DNA of 64,000 bases from Edolisoma coerulescens (lineage: Eukaryota > Chordata > Aves > Passeriformes > Campephagidae): contig VWZW01004077.1 in assembly GCA_013397115.1 (NCBI GenBank), positions 72,540-136,539 of the forward strand, written 5' to 3'. Below, piece by piece: positions 35,134 through 47,490 of the stretch. The notes below the pieces were generated by a model, which saw only the letters and a program-made list of their open reading frames with translations, did no database searches and had not been told where the DNA came from. Positions within the stretch are counted from its first letter, which is position 1; each line of letters begins with the position of its first letter. A program made the position numbers and the translations under genes.

Positions 35134-38100
35134 AAATTGTTGTCTGTCTCTGACCATTTAATTGAGATCTGGAACTGCCTGTATTTCACATACCTATTAA
35201 GAAATTCTTAACAAAGACCAGAACCTTCAAAGTTATTAGGCTATTACTGAAACAGGCCAGTTCTCAAATTACTAACAGACTACAATGATTTCTTTAAGTT
35301 GCCCTGTGAATGGATATGTATTTTGCCGTAGTAGCTGTATGATTGTACTAAAGTCATTGAATTTGCATGCATCTTTTCCGTTTGTTGGCTCATTAATTGT
35401 GAGACAGGGAAAAATGCTTCATTTGGATGAGAGTTCTTGGGAGATCCAAATGAACAGGCTCAAGAATACCAGTGGTCACTTTGACTGTGGAAACATCACA
35501 ATTGCTAATCCCATCCCCAGAACTAGAACTTTTAATTGCTCTGTCAAATTCCTGAGATTTTGCTAACATGAAGTGCAACTGAGTAGCCTGCCTACAGTGC
35601 CCATCAATGGCTTTTGTTGTAACCAGCTTAAACAAGGTTCTCTATTTGGTACCTTTTTTTTCCATAATCCATATTCTCAGATTTTGGAAGAAGAGCCATG
35701 TTAGACTGGTGTGGTGTTATCTGGTAGCTGTTTTATATCCTTGTTTGTGCGGTTCTCTTTTACTCAATCCCAGGATAACAAAACATGCGCTGGCATTTTG
35801 CATGCACTGTACAGGCAACAGTCTGCTCTGCTGCAGGGGGGAAAAAAGATCTGGAGAAAGCTGATTGAATTTTACAAACACTAGAGCCTATAGGCAATGT
35901 GAAGAAGGCAATTACATTCAGACTTCCTGCTTGTGTGGCTCATATGATTTGTGCAGATATAATTCATCTCAGTAGTCAACTGGAGAGATGACTGGATAAA
36001 ACTCAGCCAAATGGTTGACTTCACAGCATCAGATTGTATATGCTTCAGTTAAGCACCTAAGATGTCCTTAGCAAGTTGTAGATCCAATAAAATGTGTGGA
36101 TCCTTTTCATGTTAGTTGAGTGAGGATTTCCCTTTCAGTCTGTTCTACTCACAGGACTATTAAATATTTTTACACTTACTATTTCTTTAATAACATGGAA
36201 GAGTTTCCTATTAGTCTTCATCATTTAATGATGTATGTACATCTTAGGAAATTTGTCCTGATGCTGCTTCTTTGAAGATCATTTTCTGGAGGTGGCATGC
36301 CTGCCTTCTTCCTATCATTTAAATTTATTTTTATTGCTAATGTTGTCAGAATGTAGAACTTGATTCTGAATCTCTGATGTAGTTACATAAAAAATCTTGT
36401 GTGGTTTCATGAATTCCAGAGTGCATTCACACAGCTGAAATAGGAGACAATGGAATGTAAACGTCTTCTGATGTTTTATTTATTGAATTTATTAATAGGT
36501 GAAATTAAAATATAATGGCGAAGGATGAACATTCTAGAATTAAAAGCCAAAATCCTCAAGAATACCTACCAGAAAACCCATCAAGTACTTCTCAGCCCCC
36601 AAAGAATTTTCCAGACACTGTATCTTTAAATACTTTTTAAAATGGCATTTGGTATATTTTATGGCTATTAGGAGTATTTTCAGTGTCTTTCTGAGCCTTT
36701 CTGGTTTGACTAATTGACTAATATTGAATTTATGGAATTCAATAAAGCTTCATTTTCTACTTAAATTAGCTGCCTAATTTTAGAGAAGAGTAACATGAAA
36801 TATGAATGAGAGAATTTCACTTTCCTGGAGTTATTTCTGTTTGCTTTTACTGTATCTATTTCCTTCCCAAGGATACTAGGAAATGTCTGTTGTATTCAGA
36901 ATATTGCCAAATGCAAAGTAGAAAAAAATCATTCCCATGGTAAGTCCTAATGGAATCTTATCACAGTATACTGGTGAGCTACTGTAAAAGGGCACAGGCC
37001 TCTTAAAGCTTGCCAGGAACATCCATCATCATGGACATCTGCTTCTTATAAAAGAGAGGGCTCAGATACACTGAGTAATCTGAGCTTCCTGAATCTTAAG
37101 GGGAGTAAGACTGTTTTTCAAGCAGTTGAGGCCCAAATTTATGGAGTCGTTTAGGGGTTCAAATAAAATCCTGAATATGCATGGATAGTAAATACAATGC
37201 AGAGAGTGTTAATACAATGTGTTCACTCTGAGGAGAGTAGCTGAAATAAGCTATACTGCAGTGTTCTGTTGGTCACACCTAGTCCTCATTGTGAAGTAAA
37301 TAACCATCAAATTACAGCTGTGTTGATCAAAACTTTACCAACAATTTTCAGAATTTGTTTTATGCTATGCAAAGTCAGTCAATACATTGTCTGAAGTCCT
37401 TTTTGAGGAGAATTTAGTGTATAATGGCTTTCTGCACCCAACAGGATTTGCCAGTACTGAGAAAAAAAATCATCAATTTGATAAAGGAGTCAAACTTTGA
37501 GACATTTGGGATCAGTAAATCAAATTAAAGCTGTTAAATGTTTTAAAAATCACATTAAGTATTTGTATATATTACCTCATCCCATTTATTTATATTGAAG
37601 CTCAGACCTTTAGGATATGATGTTCACGAAATGAAAAAGGAGTGTTGCAAATAACTCTTCTTATTATTCCAGTTTGCAGTACAAACACAAACAAACAAAA
37701 AAAAATAGGTAAGAGGGAATGAGAGTGGCTTTTCTTTGTTGCTTGTAAGTGACACAAGTATGTTCTCAATTTGATTGCAGAGCTGAAGGAATGACAGAAT
37801 CATCTGAGCCTAGTTATAGGTAAAAGAGGAATGCAATACTTCCTACCATCCTGCAACCTGAACATGTCCTAATTTCTATACAGGGAAGCCTAAGAAAACA
37901 TTTATCTAAAGGTTAAATACACATAGCTCTAAAAACAGAAGTTGTTGTTAAATGATTTAAGTTTTCCTAACAATGGCAAAGGAAATACTATGATATGCTT
38001 ATACAATGGCTAGCTGATTGACTTTCAATAATATTAATGTAGATAAGAAATGGAAAATTAGTTGGGTTTTGGTTTTGAAAACTTGTTCATTTTATGGACT

Positions 38101-40868
38101 TTATTTTATCAGTGTAATCCTAGTTAAATCTTTCAATACCAACTCCTGGTTTGCACGAGAGTCTTACCAAATTTAATTGTGTGTAAGAAATCAAAGTGTG
38201 TTTTACCACATAAAAATTTCTTCATGGGATGTGATCAAAATCAGTGTATTAACATAAATACTCCGGAGAAGTTCTCAACAAAGCAAAATTGTCTGAAACC
38301 TTGAGTTTATAAAAACAGCATTTTGTTTATTTGCCATGTTGAGAGTGTAAAAAAAAGTGAACATTACAATAGTTTCAGTCCAGAGTAACAAGCAGAGCTG
38401 CAGGAGTGTGATTCAAAAGTGACAGTGGGAGGCAAGGGGTTGTGTCTGACACTTGGAGCACAGTCAGGAAAATACATCGGTTTTTCTGCCTGGGTGTGGA
38501 AGGCTGCTGGCAGAGGTAGTGCACAGCTACTGCTTGCAGGCCACAGTCACATGCAGTCTGGAGTAATTTCAGTGTTACTGCAGGGACAGACTGGAAATAA
38601 AGAAGACCATGGAGTTACAGAAAGAATATTTTCTTTCCTTTAGTCTCTTCAAAAAGAAACCAGGCGTAGCTGAAGAGAGCATCTAGGAGGGCTATACTGT
38701 CCTGTCCATGTGAGAATAAAAGTTGCTTCTCCAGGATTATTTTCTTACTTTAAAAGATTCTGGCCTCCACTGGAAGTACAGGTTTTGCAACAGATTTATT
38801 ATTTTATCTTCTCATCTTGTATCTGTCTCGTAAGTCCCAGGATGTAAAGTTATGCAGCCTATATTTCAACATCACTTACAATACCAACAGTATGCACTGA
38901 TGTAGAACCATTAATTTTGGAAGCACTCAAAGCATTAGTAAGATGGAGCCACTTGCTGGCTCTGGAAAGTGGCGGGGAGAAAATGTGTCCTAAAATGCTG
39001 CTTCTACAAGGAAGTAATAAGATTACTGTTTCTGAGCAGTTACTGTTGAAGGCTTTTGAAGTATGCTTTCTTAGCATCTCTGGTGTATTTTTCCCATGTA
39101 GTTAGTCCACATCTCTTGCCTGGGTAGCCAAGCCTCCGTTTTGCAATCCCTTACAGGCATTCTTAGCTCTTACACCACACAGCCTCTCATGTGCAAGGAA
39201 GTTCAACAACAAAGATAATTGCGACTTCAAATCCTGTCCATATTGGCTTTTACATAATTCAAAGAGCCAGACCAATAAAAAGCAACAGTCCTTACAGTAA
39301 TTTGGAAAGGAATTAATGACAGAACCCAGAAGCTATCAAGAGAGCTGTATCAGAAACTGAATATTGTTGCATATTATTATTTAAAAATCATGATGCTAAT
39401 TACTTTAATAACAGACTCTGGATACAGATTAGATGCTGACAAGATGAGCAAACTTGAATTACATGTTGTACATCATACATGTTTTTCCTGTAACACTTAT
39501 TTTGTTCACAAAATGCACTAGGAACCTGACATAATTGTGCAAAGCAGAAGTTTTGTTTTGCTGGACTTTACCTTGATTTATGCAAATTAAACATGGTGTA
39601 AAACATGATTCCTCATATAGACCTTAATTCTGAGGTCTGGAAAAGTGCTTTAAACGCATTTGAAGTTAGACAGCTATCACTGCAGACAAATGATGTAAAA
39701 TTCAAATCACATGACGGGATCACTGAAAGTCAGAACAACCCCAAAAGAAGAAAAGGAACTATAAAAGCAGCCCAAACTGGTCTATGCACTTGGAGCTCTT
39801 TCAACAGGCATGTGCAGCAGCCATGGAAACAGGATGTTACCGCAAGAGAATTTTGTCCATGAGCATCCAAATTCCACCCAGTAACAAGAACAGTATTAAA
39901 GGATACACAGAAAGGTGTGTGGTGGGGACTCTTTCTTTGTGCATTCCTTAAGCAGGGCTTTTGGGATGCTGAGAGCTCTTCAAAGCCTGGCTCTGAATAT
40001 TTTGCTGGACTGGCCACCAGGTGACTGATGCTAATGTAGTTTTTATTTATTTTATGATGACTGCCGTTGTTACAAATGATCAAATTTAATCCTACCTGCA
40101 ATAATAATGTTGAAAAAATGTGGTTGTTGTAATATTAGACTGCATTTGAATTGGAAACATTTATTTAGACAAATTCTATAAAAGGAAGAACTGTTCGAGC
40201 TATAGGTAGGCAATATCTCTTTTCTCCAATTGTCAACACTGCCTGCAAACATATCTCTATCTGCTTAAAAATGAACTTTTTTGTTGGTCAGATTGCTATA
40301 TTCTTTGTCTATACACAAATACAGTCAGGAGAACAGGGCTCTGATTTGCAGCTTGAACAGGAGATAGAGGGTACATTTTTTTGGATTACCAAATCATTGG
40401 TAATTTTTTTTTAATTCATCATAGACTGAACAGATATATGGATGTGGCAGCCACTCTGCATTCAGCATGAGACAGTCAGGTTCTTCTAGGTGCTGAATTA
40501 ACTGTATACATCTGAAACCCCTGGTTGTGTCACGTGCAAAACCTGTAAATCTTTCAGCAGTGATAGCTGCAGGGTTTCTCTGGGGCTGTTAAAAAGCCTG
40601 TAGGAATACTGCATGGATTCTGTGAAAGCAGCTAGAGAGATCCCATAGTGAAAGAAGTTTTTGGGAACAAACTTGGTCCTCAGAGGAGAGACACCTCTCG
40701 GACATGCAGCATGGGAAACTGAGAGAGTATGCTGCCTGCTGTAGTTTTCCAGAGAATGATATTAGAATCTCTAGATTAGAATTAGACTAGAATAACTGGC
40801 TATATATTCCCTGAAAAGAGAAGAGTGTACCAAAGAAACACTTTGAACCTACTGATAAGAAAATCTTG

Positions 40869-40888
40869 GCCGGGTCCCAGGACCCGGC
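40869..40888. repeat. Perfect GC-rich palindrome, 9-bp arms
   Basis: GCCGGGTCC and GGACCCGGC are exact reverse complements separated by CA, in an otherwise AT-rich stretch. It could be a hairpin, a symmetric protein-binding site or a remnant of an element; nothing nearby decides this. Confidence 0.8.
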
Positions 40889-43800
40889 AAATCGCAAAAA
40901 TCCTCTCACTGACTTTGTGCGCACCAAACCAAAGGCTGGAAGCTGACATTTGCCTTTGTGGTAGTTGTACAGTGTAGATTAAAATCAGTTTAAAGTTTAC
41001 TTCCGTCAGCAAGTTTCAGATGTGGTATTGTGCAATCCAGTTTAACTCAGACAAATGCTGATTGGAGTTTGAGCTTCCAGATGACATCTGCAGGAAATTT
41101 GCTGAGAAGTTTGTACAGTTAATTCAACCCATCATTCTCTGCTGGAAGGGAGTGCTGTAATGTTCTTCCTGTACTTTGTTCTGAATATTCGTAGAGATTG
41201 CTAAACTTAAGCAGTGGGAGAAAACACCTACTTCTGACTCACCATCTCTCCCCCTGTGAGCCATGGTTGGGGTGCACAAGTGTACCCAAAGAATGTGGAG
41301 GCCAACAGGTGCCATGCAGGCTGCCATACAGCCCTGCAGATTTCAATGACACTCCAGGTCTTTTTTACTGGGGCACTTGTGGCCAAATATATCACTGATA
41401 GCCCTGCATTTTCTAGTGGATTTTAGAGAGTGACAGCTCCCTTTGGAATACCAGCATGAATATCCTGAGTCTTTTTGTACTGCTGTCAAATGATGTTGTA
41501 TTTTTTGTATCTTGTTGCTTCCTCAACCATGCAGCAAATATGTGATAATTTTGTACTGGTTTTGTAATGTAAAAATAAGTAGAAACCCTATGTGAATTCA
41601 AGTTTCACCTTCTGACTCAACTCTGCCCCCAGAGAACAGTAGCACTTTTGCTATTTAAATATCTTTTTCTTTGTGATTTATGTATATTTTAATACTCTTC
41701 GGATTTTTAGATATATGCATTAATATTTTATATACAGTTTTCAATTTACTGGTGTAATATTTACATATGAGAAACCTTTTATTTCAAGAGGCAAACCCCC
41801 TGCTTTTTTTTTTACAATTTTTTTTTAATATAAAGTGATTTTTTTTTTTTAGGTGACTACTTAAAATTGAAACAGAAGAGATCCCGTATGTGTGGAATCT
41901 CTTGTTTGTTTTCATGTTTTGCGTGCTGCCTGGTATGCCCAGTCCTTCAGTTAACTCACTGCTAATTTCATCTTGGTTACTAGATATATTTTACAATTAT
42001 ACAGTGTGTATCTCAAAGGTAATCCCCTTGAAGATAACAAAGTGTATGCAAAAAAATCGTGGCCTTGGTATGAGCAATTTGCTTGCCTTGTGAACTAGGT
42101 CCTTCAGAGGTCATTCAAACTTTCTGCTGTGTAACAAGATCTCTAGGATACCTATGAAGCCAGCTTTCCTGTGGACTTTGTGCCTTTGACAGCAAAACTC
42201 ACACTTTCCTGACTACAGGAACCTATTCCCTGAACTATTGATTCATTGCTAGCTCCACCCCCACCTCCCATTCTTGAGGATATGTTCTGGAGAAGCCTAA
42301 TGCTCAGATCATCTGTCTTCAATTGAAATATTTTAGTGTTGGAGTTCCTAATCCTATTGTAGAAGGGAACTGAGTAAAATCTGAACTGTCCCAGTCTTCA
42401 TGAATTTTAGTGAAGTCACTGTTTACTTATGGCACCGTGATCTCTGAGCAATGGCTAATTGCTGTGTGTGCTAATGACCTGGGTGTGAGAGCCCCGTGAG
42501 GGGCCCACACGTGAGGCAATGGGGAGGTGTGGGCCTTGGCGAAGGAGGTTAGTGTGTCATGCAGGGCACCCCTGTGGGGACAATGATTTGTGTATTCGGC
42601 CTACCCATGCTGGAAATCAAGGTCTGAACCATGGCAGGCAGTGTTTCCAGCCATACCAGTTGTACTTAAGGATTAATCTTTGAGTACTTGGAAAAAACCC
42701 AAATGAACCCAAATCATATGTCTATATATTTGGTTAAATGATAAACATTAACTGAAAGAGCTAAAGTTGCTGTTATTACCAGCCATTGAAGGGAAAATCC
42801 TTGACTATTATATTCTGCTATTTGGCTCCATGCAGAATCATCCAGATATCAAAGTACTACTCAAGCTCATTAGTGCTCCCTGCTGTCCCTAAATATAACT
42901 TTGTATCTGGCAGAAATTCCTAGGTAAGTAGGCTACTCTCCCTTAGGCCATCCACATGTACTTATCCCAAAGCAAAGTCATTCAGTGACCAGTTAGATGA
43001 AGAAAGAATGGGAATGTGGCTATTGCACTGAGGTATTCTGAGACTGATGAATCTAAAATGCATGTCAAGCATGTGTCTGCCCACCACCCAGCCAGTTCTT
43101 ACAGCTGTCGTTACCTGGTAGTGAGATCTCCTGTTACACCTTCCGAGGACTGCAGTACGAAGCCAGGTGAGTGCTTCAATAAACCCCTCAATAGCATGCC
43201 GTGGTCTTGGCAGCAGCAGAAGTAGCTGATAACCTTCCCCTGAGTCAGAAGCATATTCTGCAAGTTCAAGCAGCATATTTTTTTATATACTCCCTCAGGT
43301 CAGCATTTTCTGATAACTGAATTAAATTTATCTATGTTTCTTTATGTTTTCTTATATTTGCCACAGTATTTAATGCCAGTTCCTCAAGTACCTGACTTTC
43401 CAGGTGATCTTTCCAAACTCTAGCTTCAGAAGGACTGACTTCCAAGATACAGCAAAAAAGGGTGCACTTTGATATGTGTTGAAGTAAGTTTGTGGGTTTT
43501 TTCCTGCATAATTTACAATGCTAAGAGACCTTTAAGAACCTTCTATTTGTAAGGGGAAAAAAAGTCTAGAATGCTTTTTGAGTAAGGCAAGGACAGCAGT
43601 CTTAGTATATGATGCAAAATTCATCTGATGGATTTACATTGTGAAGTTGCAACGGGGCAGTGTTTTGATTGTTTCATTTATCTGGTGTCTTCCTGTTAGA
43701 TGGCTGCCACATTCTGTGTGGTAAAAATTATTGCTGCAGTAGCTAGAACATAAAAATGGGTTACTTGTCTCACAGAGTTCTCAGGCACCTCAGGCCAACA

Positions 43801-45219
43801 TGGTATGTGGTATTAAAGAGGCAAAGTGACCAAAAAGACAGGAGTGACCTGTTTTTACAACAGGCAAGTAAAATTCTGCTGAGCTCTGTGCTCAGGCAGC
43901 TGTGCTGCTGTTGGTACACACAAGTTCACACTTCCTGTGCAACAATTTGGAGATGCAGATTTCATGTTGTAGTCATCACTGTTGCTGTAACTCTGAGAAC
44001 TCCTGGAAAGCTCATCCCTCTCCATGTGGTCCTGACGGTAAAGCAAAAAACCTCTCCAGACAATGGTGGACTGTGATCTGCTCCCTAAGTCTTCATCACT
44101 GGCTCAGCTCCATCTTATAATTCCCCTTTTGGATGGAGAAATGTTTGCTGCAGAGACGGGAGGAAAGCTAAAATACTTGGCTTAGAAAGAAAAGATTCCT
44201 TCTCTAAGAGAAGCAGGAAAATCTGTGTCACCTGAGAGTCAATCTGCATGTGGGCTTAAATCCTGCTATTGAGTTCCCATGTTACAGGACTGTAAGACAA
44301 AAAGTGTTATTTTATTATTAATGAGTGGGTGTCCACAACTGGTGTCTCAGCTGATAAGGGCCTTCTTCCATGACTTGTGGGCTGACTGTGGCTGATGAGG
44401 TGAATAATCTGTTTTAAATACTCACTGGTTTGCTTCACTATTCACTATGCAGTTGAAAGCATTTATCATTTCTGAGAAGCATATATTTATAGCTTTTCTT
44501 TTATGTTCCACATTAAAGGGCTTTGCATATTTATTAGCTGATGGTAGCGAGCATTATATATTTCTCATTTGTTTGAGGTTGCTTGTATTTCCTGCTGTTA
44601 GCAGTCCAGCAGAAAGCCAAAGGAAGAGCTTGCAGCAGAAGCGGCATTTAGGCTTTTACATGGGGTTTTCAAAAGAACAACACATTCACACAGAACTATT
44701 TTCAAAATATGGACATTTACAGGTAATCACAGACAGCTGGGTAAAATAAGTGAAATGCACCTTCTGTGTGACTGTCAGTGCTTCTTTTCTCTTTGTAAAC
44801 TTCCAGTCACGTCCCATTTTGCCCTGGGTGTTTTTCATTTCATGTTTCAAAGGAAAGTGCTCATTTTTTAACACAGTGCTGATCCCTGTTTCAAGGCTGG
44901 TTAACTTTGGTGCTTGCTTTCTGCAAGCAAGGCTTTACACAAATGTATACACCCTCTTGTGCTGGAGAACATAATAGCGAAACCACTGGATGCTTTATTT
45001 TCTTTCCCACTTAGACAACAAATCGGGTGTGACTGCTGCTCCCTAATGGGTCATTTTTTTCCCCCGAGGAAACAGGTTTCCAAGGCTCTTAAATTAAGTT
45101 GCATTCAGTTTTCTTCTTTTTCATTAGGGTGCACTCATCTTTGGTGAGGTTTCTTTATATAACTATACATATGAATTCCACAGGGTTCTCCTCCTGCCTC
45201 GGGCTGTGTTGGGGTACTC

Positions 45220-46170
45220 CAGAGACTCATGCTATGGGCGGGCAGGCAGCGTGGGGACTCCACTCCCCGCCGGCAGCCTGGGGGATGTACCCGGTTTGCA
45301 GGGCATCGGGCATTCCCACGCGAGTACCAGTCGCTCAGGTGAACTCAAAGCCAGGCGAGGCNNNNNNNNNNNNNNNNNNNNNNNNNNNNNNNNNNNNNNN
45401 NNNNNNNNNNNNNNNNNNNNNNNNNNNNNNNNNNNNNNNNNNNNNNNNNNNNNNNNNNNNNNNNNNNNNNNNNNNNNNNNNNNNNNNNNNNNNNNNNNNN
45501 NNNNNNNNNNNNNNNNNNNNNNNNNNNNNNNNNNNNNNNNNNNNNNNNNNNNNNNNNNNNNNNNNNNNNNNNNNNNNNNNNNNNNNNNNNNNNNNNNNNN
45601 NNNNNNNNNNNNNNNNNNNNNNNNNNNNNNNNNNNNNNNNNNNNNNNNNNNNNNNNNNNNNNNNNNNNNNNNNNNNNNNNNNNNNNNNNNNNNNNNNNNN
45701 NNNNNNNNNNNNNNNNNNNNNNNNNNNNNNNNNNNNNNNNNNNNNNNNNNNNNNNNNNNNNNNNNNNNNNNNNNNNNNNNNNNNNNNNNNNNNNNNNNNN
45801 NNNNNNNNNNNNNTCCGCGCACCTGCGGCGCGGCAGCCGCGGCTGCTCCGCCGCCTCCCGTGCTGCGCCACGGCGTTGCACTGCACGGCGTGGAGCCCGC
45901 CCGGCCGCTGCTGGAGCCGCGGGATCCGTAGGGGTCCGGCACCCCCGGCACAGCGTCCCCGAGGGCGGGAGGAGCGCTCTGGGCTGCGGTGGCCCGGGCT
46001 AGGGGGGCCATCCCGGCGGCGACTTGCCCGTCCCACGAGGCGGTAACGGGGCGCCCCGGAGGGCACCGCTGGCTGCGGAGCCGGTGTGCGGGAGGACTCG
46101 CTCTCCCATGCCGGGAAAGCCCTGCCTTGGAAGCAAGGCCCGCGGCGTGCTGTGTCGGGAACTGCCGTTA
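45220..46170. promoter_or_regulatory. Strong CpG island, candidate FRMD3 promoter
   Basis: Both flanks of the 452-base gap are very rich in G+C and CpG (for example 45814-46160). No TATA box and no recognised coding exon is visible. In human the gene beyond IDNK is FRMD3, transcribed away from it, which would be + strand here. The identity is inferred from synteny only. Open frames of 200-300 codons drawn across the gap are composed mostly of N and are not genes. Confidence 0.6.
45362..45813. other. Assembly gap of 452 N inside a CpG island
   Basis: Run of N with GC-rich edges, a typical dropout of short-read assemblies. A first exon could be hidden here. Confidence 0.99.
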
Positions 46171-46784
46171 CCAAGATAGCGGGCAGAGTTCAAAATGAAG
46201 CGCTGACCCCTCTTACTCTTCATCTAAGACAAAAGATAACTTGGAGGAGGCTTTTCAATGACAGTAGTTGCTGTGTGGTTCGGAAAAAAACAACTTCGCT
46301 GTAGTCCCTCTTCCTAATTACTTAGTTCCTCTTTTTATTCCTTCAAGTAATAAGGATGCAAACAGTAAGGAGTCTGTGATTTTCTGGTGGAGCAGCAATG
46401 TTTGTAATGTGTGAAAGCAATGGTGTTTCAGGTGTCCTAAGAAGAACAGTAACTGGTGCGTTATGGAAGACTTACAGATTCTTACAGATTGAACTGCGAG
46501 CATTAAAATCAAGTTACCCTCTGAAATTTCTATGGCATTCATAGAATCACAGAGATGAACTTGGCATACAGGTCAGAAGATGTGAGTGGTCTTTCAGGAA
46601 GTCATTTGTTTGTCTTTCTGTCTCTCTGGTAGCATGAAAGAACTGCAGCTTTAGATCAAGTTGGTAACCTTGTACAAAGACCATTACGGCTAAAAAAATC
46701 CAAGTGCCATGAAATGAAAGTTCCATTTTTGCTTGGACCAAATTATAGTTTTTGTTAGTTCCAACAGAGCTATTTAACATGAGA
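46171..46784. other. Sequence after the CpG island, nothing recognised
   Basis: Base composition falls back to AT-rich. A few bases near 46538-46553 resemble a CR1 tail (TTCATAGAATCACAGA) but are too short to call. Confidence 0.5.
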
Positions 46785-47490
46785 ATAGAGTAGGATAGTT
46801 CCAGTTAAAAGGAACCTAAAATAATCACCTAGTCCAACTGCCTGACTGCTCCAGGGCTGACCAAAACATAAAGCCTGTTTCCGAGGGTATTGCCCAAGTG
46901 TTTCTTTTTAAGGCACTGGCAGATTTGAGGCGTCAGTTCTGTGAGGCCTGCTCTAGTGTTTGTCCATTCTCTTGGTAAAGAAATATTCCCTAATGTCCAG
47001 TGTGAACCTCCTCTAATACAACTTTGAGCCATTCCCATATCTCCTGTTGCTGGATCCCACGGAGAAGAGATCAGTACATCCCACTCTGCATCCCCCCTAA
47101 GGGAGCTGTACAGAGCAATGAGGTCACCCCTCAGTCTCCTTCTCTCCGAACTAGACAAACCCAGAGCCCTCAGCCTGTCCTCACAGCATGTGCCTTCCAG
47201 CCCTCCCACCAGCTCTGCTGTCCTCCTCTGGACCATTCAAGGACCTTCCCATCCTTCTCCAACTGTGGGGCCCTGCACAGCCCACAGGACTCAGGGTGAG
47301 GCCACACCACGGCTGAATCCAGCAGGATGATCCCGATCACAGCTGGTGCTGCTGTGTCTGATGCAGCCGGGATGGGGTTTGCCCTCCTGGCTGCCCGGGC
47401 ACACACTGCTGACCCACACTGAGCTGCTGCCCACCAGCACCCCCAGATCCCTTTCTGCAGGGCTGCACACACTCCTCTCCCAGTCTGTGG
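46785..47490 (-). mobile_element. CR1 LINE 3' fragment, antisense
   Basis: Reverse-complement CR1 with ATCACCTAGTCCAACTGCCT, a [15 protein letters not shown] frame, CTCAGTCTCCTTCTCTCCGA, CTCAGCCTGTCCTCACAGCA and CCCACCAGCACCCCCAGATC. The minus-strand frame shows [20 protein letters not shown], the end of ORF2. Confidence 0.9.

Larger units (their letters stand above)
34776..45200. other. 10.4 kb intergenic, no exon recognised
   Basis: AT-rich sequence with scattered short open frames lacking any family motif. It holds a (TTTA)n run (35113-35133), a GC palindrome (40869-40888), a GC-richer patch (42470-42660) and one unexplained open frame (42962-43276). By gene order this is the interval between IDNK and FRMD3. 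Confidence 0.6.

Noticed and set aside
45099..46174. Long open frames (180-315 codons) on both strands around 45.1-46.2 kb
   Set aside because: Most of their length is the 452-base N gap. The readable ends are GC-rich CpG-island sequence without any protein motif.
46538..46553. CR1-tail-like TTCATAGAATCACAGA
   Set aside because: Too short, and the flanks do not continue the CR1 sequence.
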